From the NCBI RefSeq assembly GCF_000344135.1, contig NZ_BAOP01000032.1:1-57356 (forward strand): DNA of 57,356 bases, given 5' to 3'. The notes beneath the pieces were generated by a model. The model was not told the origin of the DNA, made no database searches, and saw only the letters and a list, made by a program, of their open reading frames with translations. Within the stretch, counting starts at the first letter, position 1; each line of letters begins with the position of its first letter. The position numbers were made by a program, and so were the translations under genes. Of this stretch, positions 35,796 through 44,684 are shown piece by piece. This DNA comes from Gordonia malaquae NBRC 108250 (GTDB lineage Bacteria > Actinomycetota > Actinomycetes > Mycobacteriales > Mycobacteriaceae).

Positions 35796-36668
35796 TCAGA
35801 TGCCGGAGCGGCCGATCAGTCGGTGGACAGCGCGCGGGGAGAACGCACCGACGGTCCGCAACGCCACCGCATAGCGCGGGTACAACTCGGCCGGACGCTG
35901 CTCGACAGCACGCAGCAACCACTGGGCGGCCTGTTCGGACGTGAGCGCGGGGGCGTCGTCGTATGACGCGGTCGGAGCGATCATCGGCGTCCGCACCAAC
36001 GGGAAACCCGCATTGGTCACGACGACGCCGGTGCCCTCGCATTCGCCGTCCAACGACCGTCCGAACGCCGCCAGGGCTGCCTTGGAGGCGTGATAGGCCG
36101 CGAACTTGGGCATCGCGCCCGCAGTGACGCCCCACGTGACGACGTTGACGATCTGGCCGCGGCCTGCGTAGACCATCGCCGGGAGAAGCCCGAGGATGAG
36201 GGCGACGGGTCCGAAGTAGTTGAGCGCCATGGTGCGCTCGTAATCGTGGAACCGGTCGACGGTGTCCAGTGTGCTGCGCCGGATGGACCGACCGGCGTTG
36301 TTGATCAACACGTTCGGCGGACCGAACCGATCGAGCACATCGGACGCGAGCCTGCGGGCGTCGTCCGGGTCGGAGAGGTCGGCCGTCATCGGGTGCGCCG
36401 TACCGCCGGCCGCCTCGATCGCATCGCATGTGGCCTGGAGTGCATCGAGATTACGGGCGACAGCGATGATCGTCGCGCCGCGGGAAGCCAGGAGATGCGC
36501 TGCGGATTCACCGATGCCCGACGACGCGCCGGTCACGACGATCGCCTTCCCGGTCAGGTCGGCAGGACCGTCCATGATGCGTCGAACGTCGGAGAGACTG
36601 CGCGGCGGATTCAGCATGGTGTCGACCGCGGTGTGCAACACGGACGAGACCAGACGGGGCGCAGACAC
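35796..36668 (-). CDS. Short-chain dehydrogenase/reductase
   Basis: 290 residues, GTG start right after the stop of the small gene upstream (1-nt gap). Rossmann motif VVTGASSGIGESAAHLLASRGATIIAVARN, NNAGRSIRR, and a catalytic Tyr-x3-Lys in YHASKAALAAFGRSL, with Ser likely in the VTWGVTAG segment. A C-terminal ~40-residue tail may bind membranes. Oxidises or reduces an alcohol/ketone with NAD(P). Substrate not known. Confidence 0.87.
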   Translation of the reverse strand: MSAPRLVSSVLHTAVDTMLNPPRSLSDVRRIMDGPADLTGKAIVVTGASSGIGESAAHLLASRGATIIAVARNLDALQATCDAIEAAGGTAHPMTADLSDPDDARRLASDVLDRFGPPNVLINNAGRSIRRSTLDTVDRFHDYERTMALNYFGPVALILGLLPAMVYAGRGQIVNVVTWGVTAGAMPKFAAYHASKAALAAFGRSLDGECEGTGVVVTNAGFPLVRTPMIAPTASYDDAPALTSEQAAQWLLRAVEQRPAELYPRYAVALRTVGAFSPRAVHRLIGRSGI

Positions 36669-36669
36669 G

Positions 36670-36864
36670 CTACTTGTAATTCTTGATGATCTGCAGAACC
36701 TCGTCGGTGTCGATGTTCTTCGCGATGAGCTTGCCGTTCTTCACCTTCCGAATGCTGTACAGGTCAGCCTTCTTCGCGACGGCCACGTGGAGTCCGGCCT
36801 TCTTCGCCTTCTTGTTCAGATCTTCCAGCACCAGTGGATGGTAACTGGTGAAAGTGAACGACAA
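36670..36864 (-). CDS. Lys-rich small protein, function unknown
   Basis: 64 residues, read from a TTG at 36864; no better upstream start, and no clear ribosome-binding site. Composition is unlike its neighbours: 12 Lys, few Arg, and motifs such as LNKKAKKAGLHVAVAKKADLYSIRKV. It ends DTDEVLQIIKNYK. The short length and lysine-rich makeup resemble small phage or toxin/antitoxin-type proteins, but no domain is identified. Its stop is one base before the SDR start, so they are cotranscribed. Confidence 0.5.
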   Translation of the reverse strand: MSFTFTSYHPLVLEDLNKKAKKAGLHVAVAKKADLYSIRKVKNGKLIAKNIDTDEVLQIIKNYK

Positions 36865-36913
36865 CGCACTGTCCCGCGTGACGGCCCGAACTGGCCGCAG
36901 AAAGGGATTTGCA

Positions 36914-38320
36914 TCACTTCGCGGTGACCGACACGGTGACCGGTCCGGCGCCCTCTGCGGACACGTGGAGTCGGCCGTCGGACGCCGTCACGTACTGCCC
37001 GCCGGTCACCTGAACGGTGTAGCCGTTCGGGTAGTGCACCGACGACGGGTAGATGACGGTCGGAGTGCTGATCGCCGGGTTGGGGCGGTAGGTGAACGAG
37101 AATGCGCCGGTGGCCGTGTCGAAGGTCATCGCGCCGGGACGTCCCGCGGTGGCCTGCGGGTACGTGCGGACGAGCTGGCGGGCGACCCCGGACAGCGACT
37201 GGCCGCTCGTGTAGTGCCAGTACATCCAGCCGACGAATCGCTTGTCCGCCCGATCGAGCGTCTGACTCAGAACCGTGGCGTCGACGTCGCCGAACTCGGT
37301 GATCACCACCGGTTTGCCGGTGCGGCGGAACACCTCGTCGACGTGCGTCCACGTGAGGCCCTGCTGCGCCGAGCACAGCGACCGCAGACTCTCGGGGAGT
37401 CCGAGGTAGATCGCGAGCTGCGACGGGATGCAGTAGTCGTGCGGCGCGATCACGACGTTGCGGTCCTTGATTCGCTTGAGGCCCATGTACGACGGCATCA
37501 TCTGGTTCCAGGTGACGTTCGGCTCCCAGTAGACGGGGACCGTGGGGTCGCCCTGGCGGACGTAGCGGGTGAGCTTCGACATCGTGTTCTGGTACTGCAC
37601 GTCGAACAGTGGGCAGCCGATCGGGAAGCAGGTCAGGGCTGCGGTGCCCGGCCATGGTTCGTTGAGCAGCTCGATGCCCATCACGCCCGCATGGCCCTTG
37701 AGTCCTGCGGCGAGCGCCTTGAGCGCGGTGCCCAGATGGTCGACGATGCCGTTGCGGTTGGTCCACACCTCGTCCCAGGCCGCGTTCATGCTCGGCATGA
37801 GGTAGTACAGCGGGAACCCGGGGTTCGGCTCACCGGGCAGGGGGCGCGACTTGACCGCCCATGCGGGGAATCCGTTGCCGCCCCACGGGGATGACATCCC
37901 GTCCTGATGATTGTCGAGGAGAGTTCGGATGCCGTGGTCGGCGAGCATGTCGACCACCGCCGTCACGCGTCCGATGTAGTCCTCGTCGACGTCGCCTTTC
38001 GTGGGCATCAGCGCGTCGAATGAGACGCCGAGGCGCACGGAGTTGAATCCGTACCCCGCGAGTTTCGCGGCGTCGGCCGCGGTGACGGTGAATCCGTCGC
38101 CCGCCTTGATGTACGGCGCCTCCTTGTCGACGTTGTTCACGCCGTGATTCAGCACCACGCGACCGGCCGCGTCGACGATCGACGTGCCGCGTGTGTGCAG
38201 CGCGCTCACCGCCAGCGGATCGGCAGGAGCGGCGGACGCCTGCGGTGCGACGAGCATGGTGGACGACACGACGGCGCCGATGGTGACGATGAGCGCGACG
38301 ATGCTGCGGGGCAGAGACAT
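36914..38320 (-). CDS. Secreted GH5 glycosidase, endoglycoceramidase-like
   Basis: 468 residues. A Sec signal peptide ends near ASAAPAD (residue ~31). GH5 (TIM-barrel) motifs: GFNSVRLGVSFDALMP, LLDNHQDGMSSPW, the acid/base Glu in GIELLNEPWPG, HDYCIPS, and the nucleophile Glu in VVITEFGD. The pattern resembles rhodococcal endoglycoceramidases that cut oligosaccharide from ceramide. C-terminal ~100 residues look like a beta-sandwich. Actual substrate not determined. Confidence 0.85.
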   Translation of the reverse strand: MSLPRSIVALIVTIGAVVSSTMLVAPQASAAPADPLAVSALHTRGTSIVDAAGRVVLNHGVNNVDKEAPYIKAGDGFTVTAADAAKLAGYGFNSVRLGVSFDALMPTKGDVDEDYIGRVTAVVDMLADHGIRTLLDNHQDGMSSPWGGNGFPAWAVKSRPLPGEPNPGFPLYYLMPSMNAAWDEVWTNRNGIVDHLGTALKALAAGLKGHAGVMGIELLNEPWPGTAALTCFPIGCPLFDVQYQNTMSKLTRYVRQGDPTVPVYWEPNVTWNQMMPSYMGLKRIKDRNVVIAPHDYCIPSQLAIYLGLPESLRSLCSAQQGLTWTHVDEVFRRTGKPVVITEFGDVDATVLSQTLDRADKRFVGWMYWHYTSGQSLSGVARQLVRTYPQATAGRPGAMTFDTATGAFSFTYRPNPAISTPTVIYPSSVHYPNGYTVQVTGGQYVTASDGRLHVSAEGAGPVTVSVTAK

Positions 38321-38405
38321 GGCCGTACCCTACTCATGAGTCAGGTCACTGTGGCAGGGTCTAGTAGTCGAACGTCACAGATCGCATGCCTGGAGAGGGA
38401 TATTC

Positions 38406-39557
38406 ATGCCATTTCGTCGTAACGGACCATTGTTCGCGCTCGTGGCGGCGGTGGCCGTCGTAGCCGGTCTGTTCGTGGCCCCGCCGCCTCCGGCCGCCGC
38501 TGAGCCCGCCGTGCAGTGGCTGTGCCGTCCCGGCAGTCTTGACCCCTGCGACCTGAAGAACGACCGCACCGACCTTCTTACCGGGAAGACTCATCCGGCC
38601 ACGGTGACGCCGGACTCGGCGAAGAAGGCCGACTGCTTCTACGTCTACCCGACAGTCACCGATCAACCGTCCCTGCTGGCCGACAAGAAGCCCGTCCCGT
38701 CGGTGCAGTCGATCGCTCGTTTCCAAGCGGCGTCGTTCAACGACCTGTGCCGCGTGTACGCGCCGGTCTACCGCCAGATGACTCTGTGGGGCCTCAGCCC
38801 GGCGATGATGGCGTCGTGGGTCGGCAACCGCGACATCCCGAACACGTCGTACGGCGATGTGAAGCGCGCGTGGCAGAAGTACCTCCGCGACGACAACAAA
38901 GGGCGGCCGGTGATCTTCATCGGGCATTCGCAGGGGACCATGATGCTGCGCAAGCTGATCCGCGAGGAGATCGACCCGAAGCCGGAGCTGCGTCGTAAGA
39001 TGGTCGGCGCCTTCCTGATGGGCGGCAACGTGATGACGGCGCGCGGGAAGACCACCGGCGGCGACTTCCGGAACACTCCCATCTGCACCCGCCGTGCACA
39101 GACCGGATGTGTGGTGGCCTATTCGACCGAACTCGTCGGCCTGCCGTCGTTGTTCGGCAACAGCAGCCTCGATGCGCTCAGCACTCCGATGAACCTGCCC
39201 ACCGGTCCGGCCTTCCAGGTCGCGTGCACCGACCCCGACAGGCTCAGCGGCGACTACAGTCCGGCTGCCGCGACCGTGCCCAGCCGCCCGTACGCGGCGA
39301 GCATGATCGCCTTCCTGATGAAGGTGTCGACGTTCCCGGGTGATCTCCCGACGTCGAAGTCCACGTGGACCACCGGGCCCGGTCGGTGGAAGGTGAACTG
39401 TGTGAACCCGAGCGGGTTCCACCGGTTGCACGGAACGCCTGTGGTCCCGCAGCACTTCAACGAACTGCCGCTCTTCGATTCACATCTTGTGGACCTGAAC
39501 CTCGGCATCGAGAAACTGCACTCGATCGCAGCGCAGCAGCTGGCCGCCTACCGCTGA
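38406..39557 (+). CDS. DUF3089 lipase-like secreted protein
   Basis: 383 residues with GGAGAGGG upstream. A signal peptide (hydrophobic stretch to ~residue 32, AAAEPA). DUF3089 pattern: CFYVYPTVTDQPSLLAD near residue 80, ARFQAASFNDLCRVYAPVYRQMT, nucleophile GHSQGTMML, and a His in DSHLVDLNLG. Family members are alpha/beta hydrolases with lipase or esterase activity. Exported. Substrate not known. Confidence 0.87.
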   Translation: MPFRRNGPLFALVAAVAVVAGLFVAPPPPAAAEPAVQWLCRPGSLDPCDLKNDRTDLLTGKTHPATVTPDSAKKADCFYVYPTVTDQPSLLADKKPVPSVQSIARFQAASFNDLCRVYAPVYRQMTLWGLSPAMMASWVGNRDIPNTSYGDVKRAWQKYLRDDNKGRPVIFIGHSQGTMMLRKLIREEIDPKPELRRKMVGAFLMGGNVMTARGKTTGGDFRNTPICTRRAQTGCVVAYSTELVGLPSLFGNSSLDALSTPMNLPTGPAFQVACTDPDRLSGDYSPAAATVPSRPYAASMIAFLMKVSTFPGDLPTSKSTWTTGPGRWKVNCVNPSGFHRLHGTPVVPQHFNELPLFDSHLVDLNLGIEKLHSIAAQQLAAYR

Positions 39558-39565
39558 CTGACGTA

Positions 39566-39582
39566 CCGAGTGGCCTACTCGG
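39566..39582. terminator. Hairpin between convergent genes
   Basis: CCGAGT (39566-39571) and ACTCGG (39577-39582) pair perfectly around five bases, just after the DUF3089 stop and overlapping the stop of the opposite gene. Likely terminator in both directions. Confidence 0.45.
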
Positions 39583-40273
39583 CCGTGCCCGACTCCAATG
39601 CGGCGCGAACTCTGGTCTCCAACGCTGTGGTCCCCGCGGCAGGAAGATGGATGAGGCCGTCCAACTCGGTACGGGCCCGCTCGTACGCTTGGCAGCGTTC
39701 CTGCGGTGACGCGCCGTCGTCCATCGCCAGGGCGAGCAGTCGTTGGGCGCGGGCCAGCCGTTCCTGCTCGACAGGGCTGAAATCCGACCGTCGACGGCGT
39801 TTCGCCTCCTGTTCGGCCAGATCGAGAGACGTCGTGTAGTCGTGCACGGCGTCGCGGTAGGCGCGGACCGCTGCCGGGTCGGCGGAGTCGTCCGCAGGCG
39901 GCCGGAGGAGTTCGGCGCGGCTCCGCGCGCGATGGAACTTCTCCGTCAGCGGTTCGCGGAGGTCGACGAGCATCGGATAGTCGAGCAGGGTCGCGAGATC
40001 GGTCTCATGGGCGAACCACCGTTCGTCGGTGGCATTGTGATCGGCGACCGCCGATGCGAGCTCCCGTTGCACCGAGGCGGCGTCGATCCGCCCTCGACTC
40101 TCCGCCTCCGCGCGGGCGACGCTCGTCTCCTGCTTGATGCGGTATCGCTCGAGACTGCGTTCGGCACGCCGTTCGTTCCAGGCTGAGACGGCGCGCATCG
40201 CACCGCCGATCGATCCGCCGAACACGAAAACGAGCCACCAGTACTGGCCGATGAAGCCCCACATGGGCTCCAT
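39575..40273 (-). CDS. Membrane-anchored coiled-coil protein, function unknown
   Basis: 232 residues from ATG 40273 (an ATG at 40264 follows GGAG and is possible). One transmembrane helix at the N-terminus (MWGFIGQYWWLVFVFGGSIGGAMRAV), then an Arg/Glu/Ala-rich helical region (ERRAERSLERYRIKQETSVARAEAESR ...). No recognised domain. It starts 11 nt after the stop of kinase C and is probably cotranscribed with it, so it may be a substrate or partner of that kinase. Confidence 0.65.
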   Translation of the reverse strand: MEPMWGFIGQYWWLVFVFGGSIGGAMRAVSAWNERRAERSLERYRIKQETSVARAEAESRGRIDAASVQRELASAVADHNATDERWFAHETDLATLLDYPMLVDLREPLTEKFHRARSRAELLRPPADDSADPAAVRAYRDAVHDYTTSLDLAEQEAKRRRRSDFSPVEQERLARAQRLLALAMDDGASPQERCQAYERARTELDGLIHLPAAGTTALETRVRAALESGTAE

Positions 40274-40284
40274 TGTGCCGTGGT

Positions 40285-41748
40285 TCAGCAGATCTCGGTG
40301 CCGACCGGAGTCGTGTCGTCGAGGAAGCGGGCATACGACGCGCCGCCGAACGACGCCTTCTTCGCGCAGGTGGCGGCGACGGAGGAGCCCTCGAAGTAGA
40401 CGGCGTAGATCGGGCTTCCGTCGTCGTACGCCTGGCGCATCGATGAGCAGGAGTTGTCCGTGCGCAGGTACTTCGCGCCAGGGTTCGCGGCGAGCGCGGC
40501 GCCGATCTCCTGTTCGTACTGGCCGGGAGTGGTCGCGTTGTACACGATCAGAATGCTCTGTCCGTCGCATGCGGGGACGGTGATCGGCGTCGACAGTCCG
40601 AGGTCGCCCGAACCCCGCGTCGGTGCCGGACGGGTGGTGGTCTCGGTGACCGTGGTGGCGGTCGCGGTCGCGGTGGATGCCGAGATGGTGGTGGTGGACA
40701 CGGTGACGCTCGTCGGCGAGGCGGCGACCGGGTCGGTGTCGGAGGTCTTCATCGCCATCCAGACGGCTCCGGCGCCCGCGATCAGGGCGACTACTGCGAC
40801 GGCAGTGGCGATCAGAGCCACACGAGCGCCGTTCGACGCCGGTGCGGGCGGGGGCGTCGGATGCATGACCTGGTGATACGGCATAGCGGGGGAGGGCTGC
40901 GGTGCGTGAACCGGGGCGACGAGGGTCGGCGTGTGGCGGCCGTCGAGTGCGGCTTTCGCGGCGGCGGCGAACTCCCCGCATGAGGCGATCCGCTGGGTCG
41001 GGTCCTTTGCGGTTCCCGCCGCGATCACCGGGTCGAGGACGGTGCCGGTCGGCGGAATGGGCCTGGTCAAGTGGCCGGTGATGATCTTCTCGTAGCTGGT
41101 CGACGGGTACGGTGGCGCCCCGGTGACCGCCTCGAACAGCACACAGGCCAGCGAGTAGACGTCGCTGGCAGGGGTGAGCGCGATGTCGTCACTGAACCGT
41201 TCCGGGGCCATGTACGCGAACGACCCGATCGCCGATCCGGTCGCGGTGAAGCGTGTGGCGCCGGCCGACTGTGCGATCCCGAAGTCGACCAGGTAGGCGA
41301 AGTCGTTGCTGTCGACGAGGATGTTCTCCGGCTTCACATCGCGGTGCAGGAGCCCGGACGCGTGCGCCGCGTCGAGTGCGCCTGCGATCTGCGCGATGAG
41401 AGCGACCGCCCGTTCGGCGGGCAGCGGTGTGTCTTTGATGAGACTGCGCAGGTCACGGCCGTGGACGATGCGCATGTCGAGGTACAGCAGTCCGTCGATC
41501 TCACCGAAGTCGTGGATCGGGATGACGTGCGGGTCGTTGAGCCTGGCGACCGTCTGTGATTCGCGAAGGAACCGGGCACGGAACTGGTCGTCGTCCGCGA
41601 GATGGGGCGGCAGCAGTTTCAGAGCGACGGTGCGGTCCTTGACCGAGTCGACGGCCTCGTACACCTCGCCCATCCCGCCTCGCCCGATGAGTCGGACGAG
41701 GCGGTAGGGACCGAGTTCGGTGCCGGAACGATCGGCTGAGCTGCTCAT
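40285..41748 (-). CDS. Transmembrane Ser/Thr protein kinase (kinase C)
   Basis: 487 residues. Kinase domain ~14-270: GRGGMGEVY, Lys44, HRDVKPEN (~135-142), DFG (~155-157), APERF, DVYSLA. A linker rich in Pro, a transmembrane helix (~308-332), a Thr/Ser stalk, and an outer domain of ~100 residues with four Cys: PACDGQSILIVYNATTP, NSCSSM, AATCAKK, and the final Cys. This sensor is different in sequence from kinases A and B. No hydrolase gene is next to it. Confidence 0.92.
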   Translation of the reverse strand: MSSSADRSGTELGPYRLVRLIGRGGMGEVYEAVDSVKDRTVALKLLPPHLADDDQFRARFLRESQTVARLNDPHVIPIHDFGEIDGLLYLDMRIVHGRDLRSLIKDTPLPAERAVALIAQIAGALDAAHASGLLHRDVKPENILVDSNDFAYLVDFGIAQSAGATRFTATGSAIGSFAYMAPERFSDDIALTPASDVYSLACVLFEAVTGAPPYPSTSYEKIITGHLTRPIPPTGTVLDPVIAAGTAKDPTQRIASCGEFAAAAKAALDGRHTPTLVAPVHAPQPSPAMPYHQVMHPTPPPAPASNGARVALIATAVAVVALIAGAGAVWMAMKTSDTDPVAASPTSVTVSTTTISASTATATATTVTETTTRPAPTRGSGDLGLSTPITVPACDGQSILIVYNATTPGQYEQEIGAALAANPGAKYLRTDNSCSSMRQAYDDGSPIYAVYFEGSSVAATCAKKASFGGASYARFLDDTTPVGTEIC

Positions 41749-41767
41749 GTGGAACAGACTAATCGGA

Positions 41768-42400
41768 TCAGACTGGCAGGCTCGCCTCGAGCAGGTCGAT
41801 CGCCTCGATGCACTCCTCGAGCGTCGGGATCTCGCCGTTGCCGCTGTTGTCGACGACATGGAAGAGGACGCCCGTCACTGCGGCGATGAAAACCCGCAGT
41901 CGAAGGTCGTCTGGGCGGACACCGAGATACTCGGCGATGAATCCAGTCGTCTCGGAGATGACGGCGTCCGACTCGGTCTGATGCGCTGCGAACAGTGTCG
42001 GCTCCGTTTGGATCAGACGATAACGAGCCATGTTCGACGCCCATTCGTCCTCCGCGGCGATCGCGAACATGTCCGACACCATGCGCCGAAGGAGGTCGAA
42101 GCGACTGAGACCCGGCTCGATCCCGGAGAACATCGCAGTCCGGCGCTCGTCGTCGAGGTCGTCTTTCAGGACCACCTGTTCTTTGCTCTGGAAGTACCGG
42201 AAGAAGGTCGTGTGCGAGACGTCCGCGGCGTCGGCGATCTGGGCCACCGTGGTCGCGGTGTATCCCTGCCGCTCGAACAGGTCCATCGCGGCGGTGCGGA
42301 TCGCGTTCCGGGTGCGCGCTTTGTTGCGTTCCCGCAGACCGGGCCGCGGCCCCGGGGGAGTCCCCGGGGCCGCGGTCTGGGTGGAGCTCTCGGTCGACAT
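41768..42400 (-). CDS. TetR-family repressor of the MMPL exporter
   Basis: 210 residues, ATG at 42400, two bases after the MMPL stop. The first ~22 residues (MSTESSTQTAAPGTPPGPRPG) are a low-complexity tail; helix-turn-helix in YTATTVAQIADAADVSHTTFFRYF. C-terminal domain of unknown ligand. Downstream of and cotranscribed with the exporter; the operator-like palindrome at 44648 sits at the exporter start. The Pro/Gly-coding region contains a 14-bp inverted repeat. Confidence 0.88.
   Translation of the reverse strand: MSTESSTQTAAPGTPPGPRPGLRERNKARTRNAIRTAAMDLFERQGYTATTVAQIADAADVSHTTFFRYFQSKEQVVLKDDLDDERRTAMFSGIEPGLSRFDLLRRMVSDMFAIAAEDEWASNMARYRLIQTEPTLFAAHQTESDAVISETTGFIAEYLGVRPDDLRLRVFIAAVTGVLFHVVDNSGNGEIPTLEECIEAIDLLEASLPV
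42344..42375 (-). repeat. Perfect 14-bp GC-only inverted repeat inside the tetR gene
   Basis: CCGCGGCCCCGGGG (42344-42357) and its exact complement (42362-42375) flank GAGT. It lies in the codons for the Pro/Gly-rich tail of TetR, about 25-55 nt into the gene. In the mRNA it forms a very stable hairpin near the start of translation. This could reduce TetR output relative to the exporter, or may reflect only Pro/Gly codon choice. Confidence 0.6.
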
Positions 42401-42402
42401 GG

Positions 42403-44646
42403 CTACTTCGCCTCGAGCGCCTCTGCGTCGGCCACCAGCGTCTCGGTGGTCTCGTCGATGCCACGATCGCGCACCTTGCTGCCTTCGATGTCGAAGTCGA
42501 CGACAAGCTTGTCGAGCCACTTCGGCAGACCCCATGCACGGTCGCCGAGGAGGGAGATCACGGCCGGGACGACGATCATGCGGATGATGAAGGCGTCGAA
42601 GAACACTGCGATCGCGAGGGCGAAGCCCATCATCTTCGCGGTGGTGTCCGGTGCCAGCATGAACGCGGCGAACACGCTGATCATGATGATCGCGGCCGAG
42701 GTGACGACGCGGGAACCGTGACGGTAACCGGCGACGATGGCCTCCTTCGCGGACATCCCGTGCATGTACTCCTCACGCATGCGGGTCACCAGGAACACCT
42801 GGTAATCCATCGCGAGACCGAAGACCACACCGATCAGGAAGATCGGCAGGAACGCGATGATCGGCTTGGTGTGATCGATCATGCCGAGAGCGCCGTCGGT
42901 GAAGATCCACGTGGTGATGCCGAAGGTGGCGAGCACCGAGAAGAGGAAGCCGACGGTGCCGATCAACGGCACCCACAGGGAACGGAACACGCCGATCATG
43001 ATCAGGAACGCGAGTCCGACCACCACCACGAGGTACGGGATGAGGGCCTTGTCGAGCTTGGCCGACAGATCGGACATGATGGCCGTCTGACCGCCGACGT
43101 GGATCGACGCGCCCTGCTTCTCGATGTCTCCGGCGATGCCGCGGATGTCCTCCACCAGGTCGTGGGTCTCCGGGGCCGACGGTGCGGTCTTCGGAACGAT
43201 CTGGATGATCGCCGAGTTCGCGCCGACATTCGGGTTCTTCGGATCGGTGGTGCCGTTGCCCATCCACATCAGGGCGTCGGGCGATGCGACGCCGGGCAGT
43301 TTCGCGATCTGGGTGACGGCGGCGTTCGCTGCGGCGTCGATGGTGCCGTTGTCGGTGTGCATGACAGCAACGAGCGGTCCGGCGACGCCTTCACCGAAGC
43401 CCTTGGCGACGAGTTCCTGAGCGGCCACCTCGTCGTCGGTGGTGGTGTCCATGCCGATCTGCATGCCCTTGATTGGCAGGGCGGCGGCGATCAGGATCGC
43501 GAGGCCGGCGACGATGAACACGACGGGACGCTTGACGACCATCGAACCGAACTTGACGCCGAACGTCTCGGTCGACTCGTCGGCGTCGCCGTGACGCAGC
43601 CACGGGATGCGCGGACTGAAGGCGAAGCGACCGAAGGCTCCGAGCAGGGCCGGGATGAACGTCAGGGCGGCCAGAACGGCGACGATGATCGCGAGGGCGG
43701 CGCCGAGACCCATCTGGGTGATGAACGGCAGGCCGATCACCATGAGCGCAGCGACCGCGATGACGACCGTCAGTCCGGCGAAGACGACCGCGGTGCCGGC
43801 CGTGCCGACCGCTCTGCCTGCCGCGTCTTCACGAGAGCCGCCGCGATTGATCTCCGATCGGTAGCGGGACACGATGAACAGCGCGTAGTCGATGGAGACT
43901 GCGATGCCGAGCATCGTGATGATGCCGGTCGCGGACTGATTCACCGAGATCCACTCGGCCGACAGGGTCACCAGCATCATCGTGAGGCCGACTCCGACGA
44001 TGCCGGTGACGAGCGGAATGAACGCGGCGATCAGCGCGCCGAATGCGACGATCATGATGACGAAGGCGATGGCGAAGCCGATCATCTCGGCCGCCCCACC
44101 CCGTTCCTTTGCGCTCATGACGCCGCCGGTGGCCTCGACCTGCAGGCCGTTCACCCGGTGTTTCTCGAGGACGTCGAGGAGTTCTGTCTTCGATTCGAGT
44201 TTGACGTCCATCAGGTCGATGGCCTGCGGGACGGTGATTAGGCCGACGCGGCCCTCGTCACCGAGAACCGCCGACGCCATCTGCGGGGCCGCGGCCGCGG
44301 CGGTCACCGGGTTGACGATGGCGTCCTTGGTGGCCTTGGGGAGTCCCTGCAGGCCGGTGACGAGCTTGTCGATCTCGGCGGTGTGGGCGGCGAGGCCGTC
44401 CTCGGCGCCGATCACGACCGTCGTCGACGCCTGGGACTGCGCCTTGTTGGCAGCGGGGAAGTACTCCTCCAACTGCGTCATGGCGGTGCCGCCGTCGGTG
44501 CCGGGCAATTCGAAGTCCTTGGAGAACTTCGGCTGCATGGCGTTGACCAGCGATCCGGTGATCACGAGCGCGGCGATCCACGCGACGATCACCCACCACT
44601 TGTGCCGGAAGGAGAACCGCCCGAGGCGGAAGAGAATCGATGACAT
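42403..44646 (-). CDS. MMPL/RND-family membrane transporter
   Basis: 747 residues with the RND architecture: TM1 near residue 17 (WWVIVAWIAALVITG), a large outer loop, a bundle of TM helices (EMIGFAIAFVIMIVAFGALIAAFIPLVTG ... SIDYALFIVSRYRSE), second outer loop, second bundle (GLAMDYQVFLVTRMREEY). The two DY (Asp-Tyr) pairs of the proton relay are visible. MMPLs export lipids, siderophores or drugs; the cargo is unknown. Its own TetR is downstream. Confidence 0.92.
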   Translation of the reverse strand: MSSILFRLGRFSFRHKWWVIVAWIAALVITGSLVNAMQPKFSKDFELPGTDGGTAMTQLEEYFPAANKAQSQASTTVVIGAEDGLAAHTAEIDKLVTGLQGLPKATKDAIVNPVTAAAAAPQMASAVLGDEGRVGLITVPQAIDLMDVKLESKTELLDVLEKHRVNGLQVEATGGVMSAKERGGAAEMIGFAIAFVIMIVAFGALIAAFIPLVTGIVGVGLTMMLVTLSAEWISVNQSATGIITMLGIAVSIDYALFIVSRYRSEINRGGSREDAAGRAVGTAGTAVVFAGLTVVIAVAALMVIGLPFITQMGLGAALAIIVAVLAALTFIPALLGAFGRFAFSPRIPWLRHGDADESTETFGVKFGSMVVKRPVVFIVAGLAILIAAALPIKGMQIGMDTTTDDEVAAQELVAKGFGEGVAGPLVAVMHTDNGTIDAAANAAVTQIAKLPGVASPDALMWMGNGTTDPKNPNVGANSAIIQIVPKTAPSAPETHDLVEDIRGIAGDIEKQGASIHVGGQTAIMSDLSAKLDKALIPYLVVVVGLAFLIMIGVFRSLWVPLIGTVGFLFSVLATFGITTWIFTDGALGMIDHTKPIIAFLPIFLIGVVFGLAMDYQVFLVTRMREEYMHGMSAKEAIVAGYRHGSRVVTSAAIIMISVFAAFMLAPDTTAKMMGFALAIAVFFDAFIIRMIVVPAVISLLGDRAWGLPKWLDKLVVDFDIEGSKVRDRGIDETTETLVADAEALEAK

Positions 44647-44647
44647 G

Positions 44648-44661
44648 CTAACGATTGTTAG
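44648..44661. promoter_or_regulatory. Palindrome at the MMPL start, candidate TetR operator
   Basis: CTAACGATTGTTAG pairs at 12 of 14 positions. It lies directly before the MMPL ATG (44646), in a 38-nt gap. The downstream tetR gene is the likely binder. CTAAC...GTTAG is a common TetR half-site pattern. Confidence 0.55.
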
Positions 44662-44684
44662 TCAGTAACAGTTTCGCCGCAACC

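Noticed and set aside
42718..44241. A 507-codon open frame antisense to the MMPL gene
   Set aside because: Sequence is a low-complexity Asp/Arg/Gly/His string typical of an antisense frame in high-GC DNA; the MMPL protein is real.
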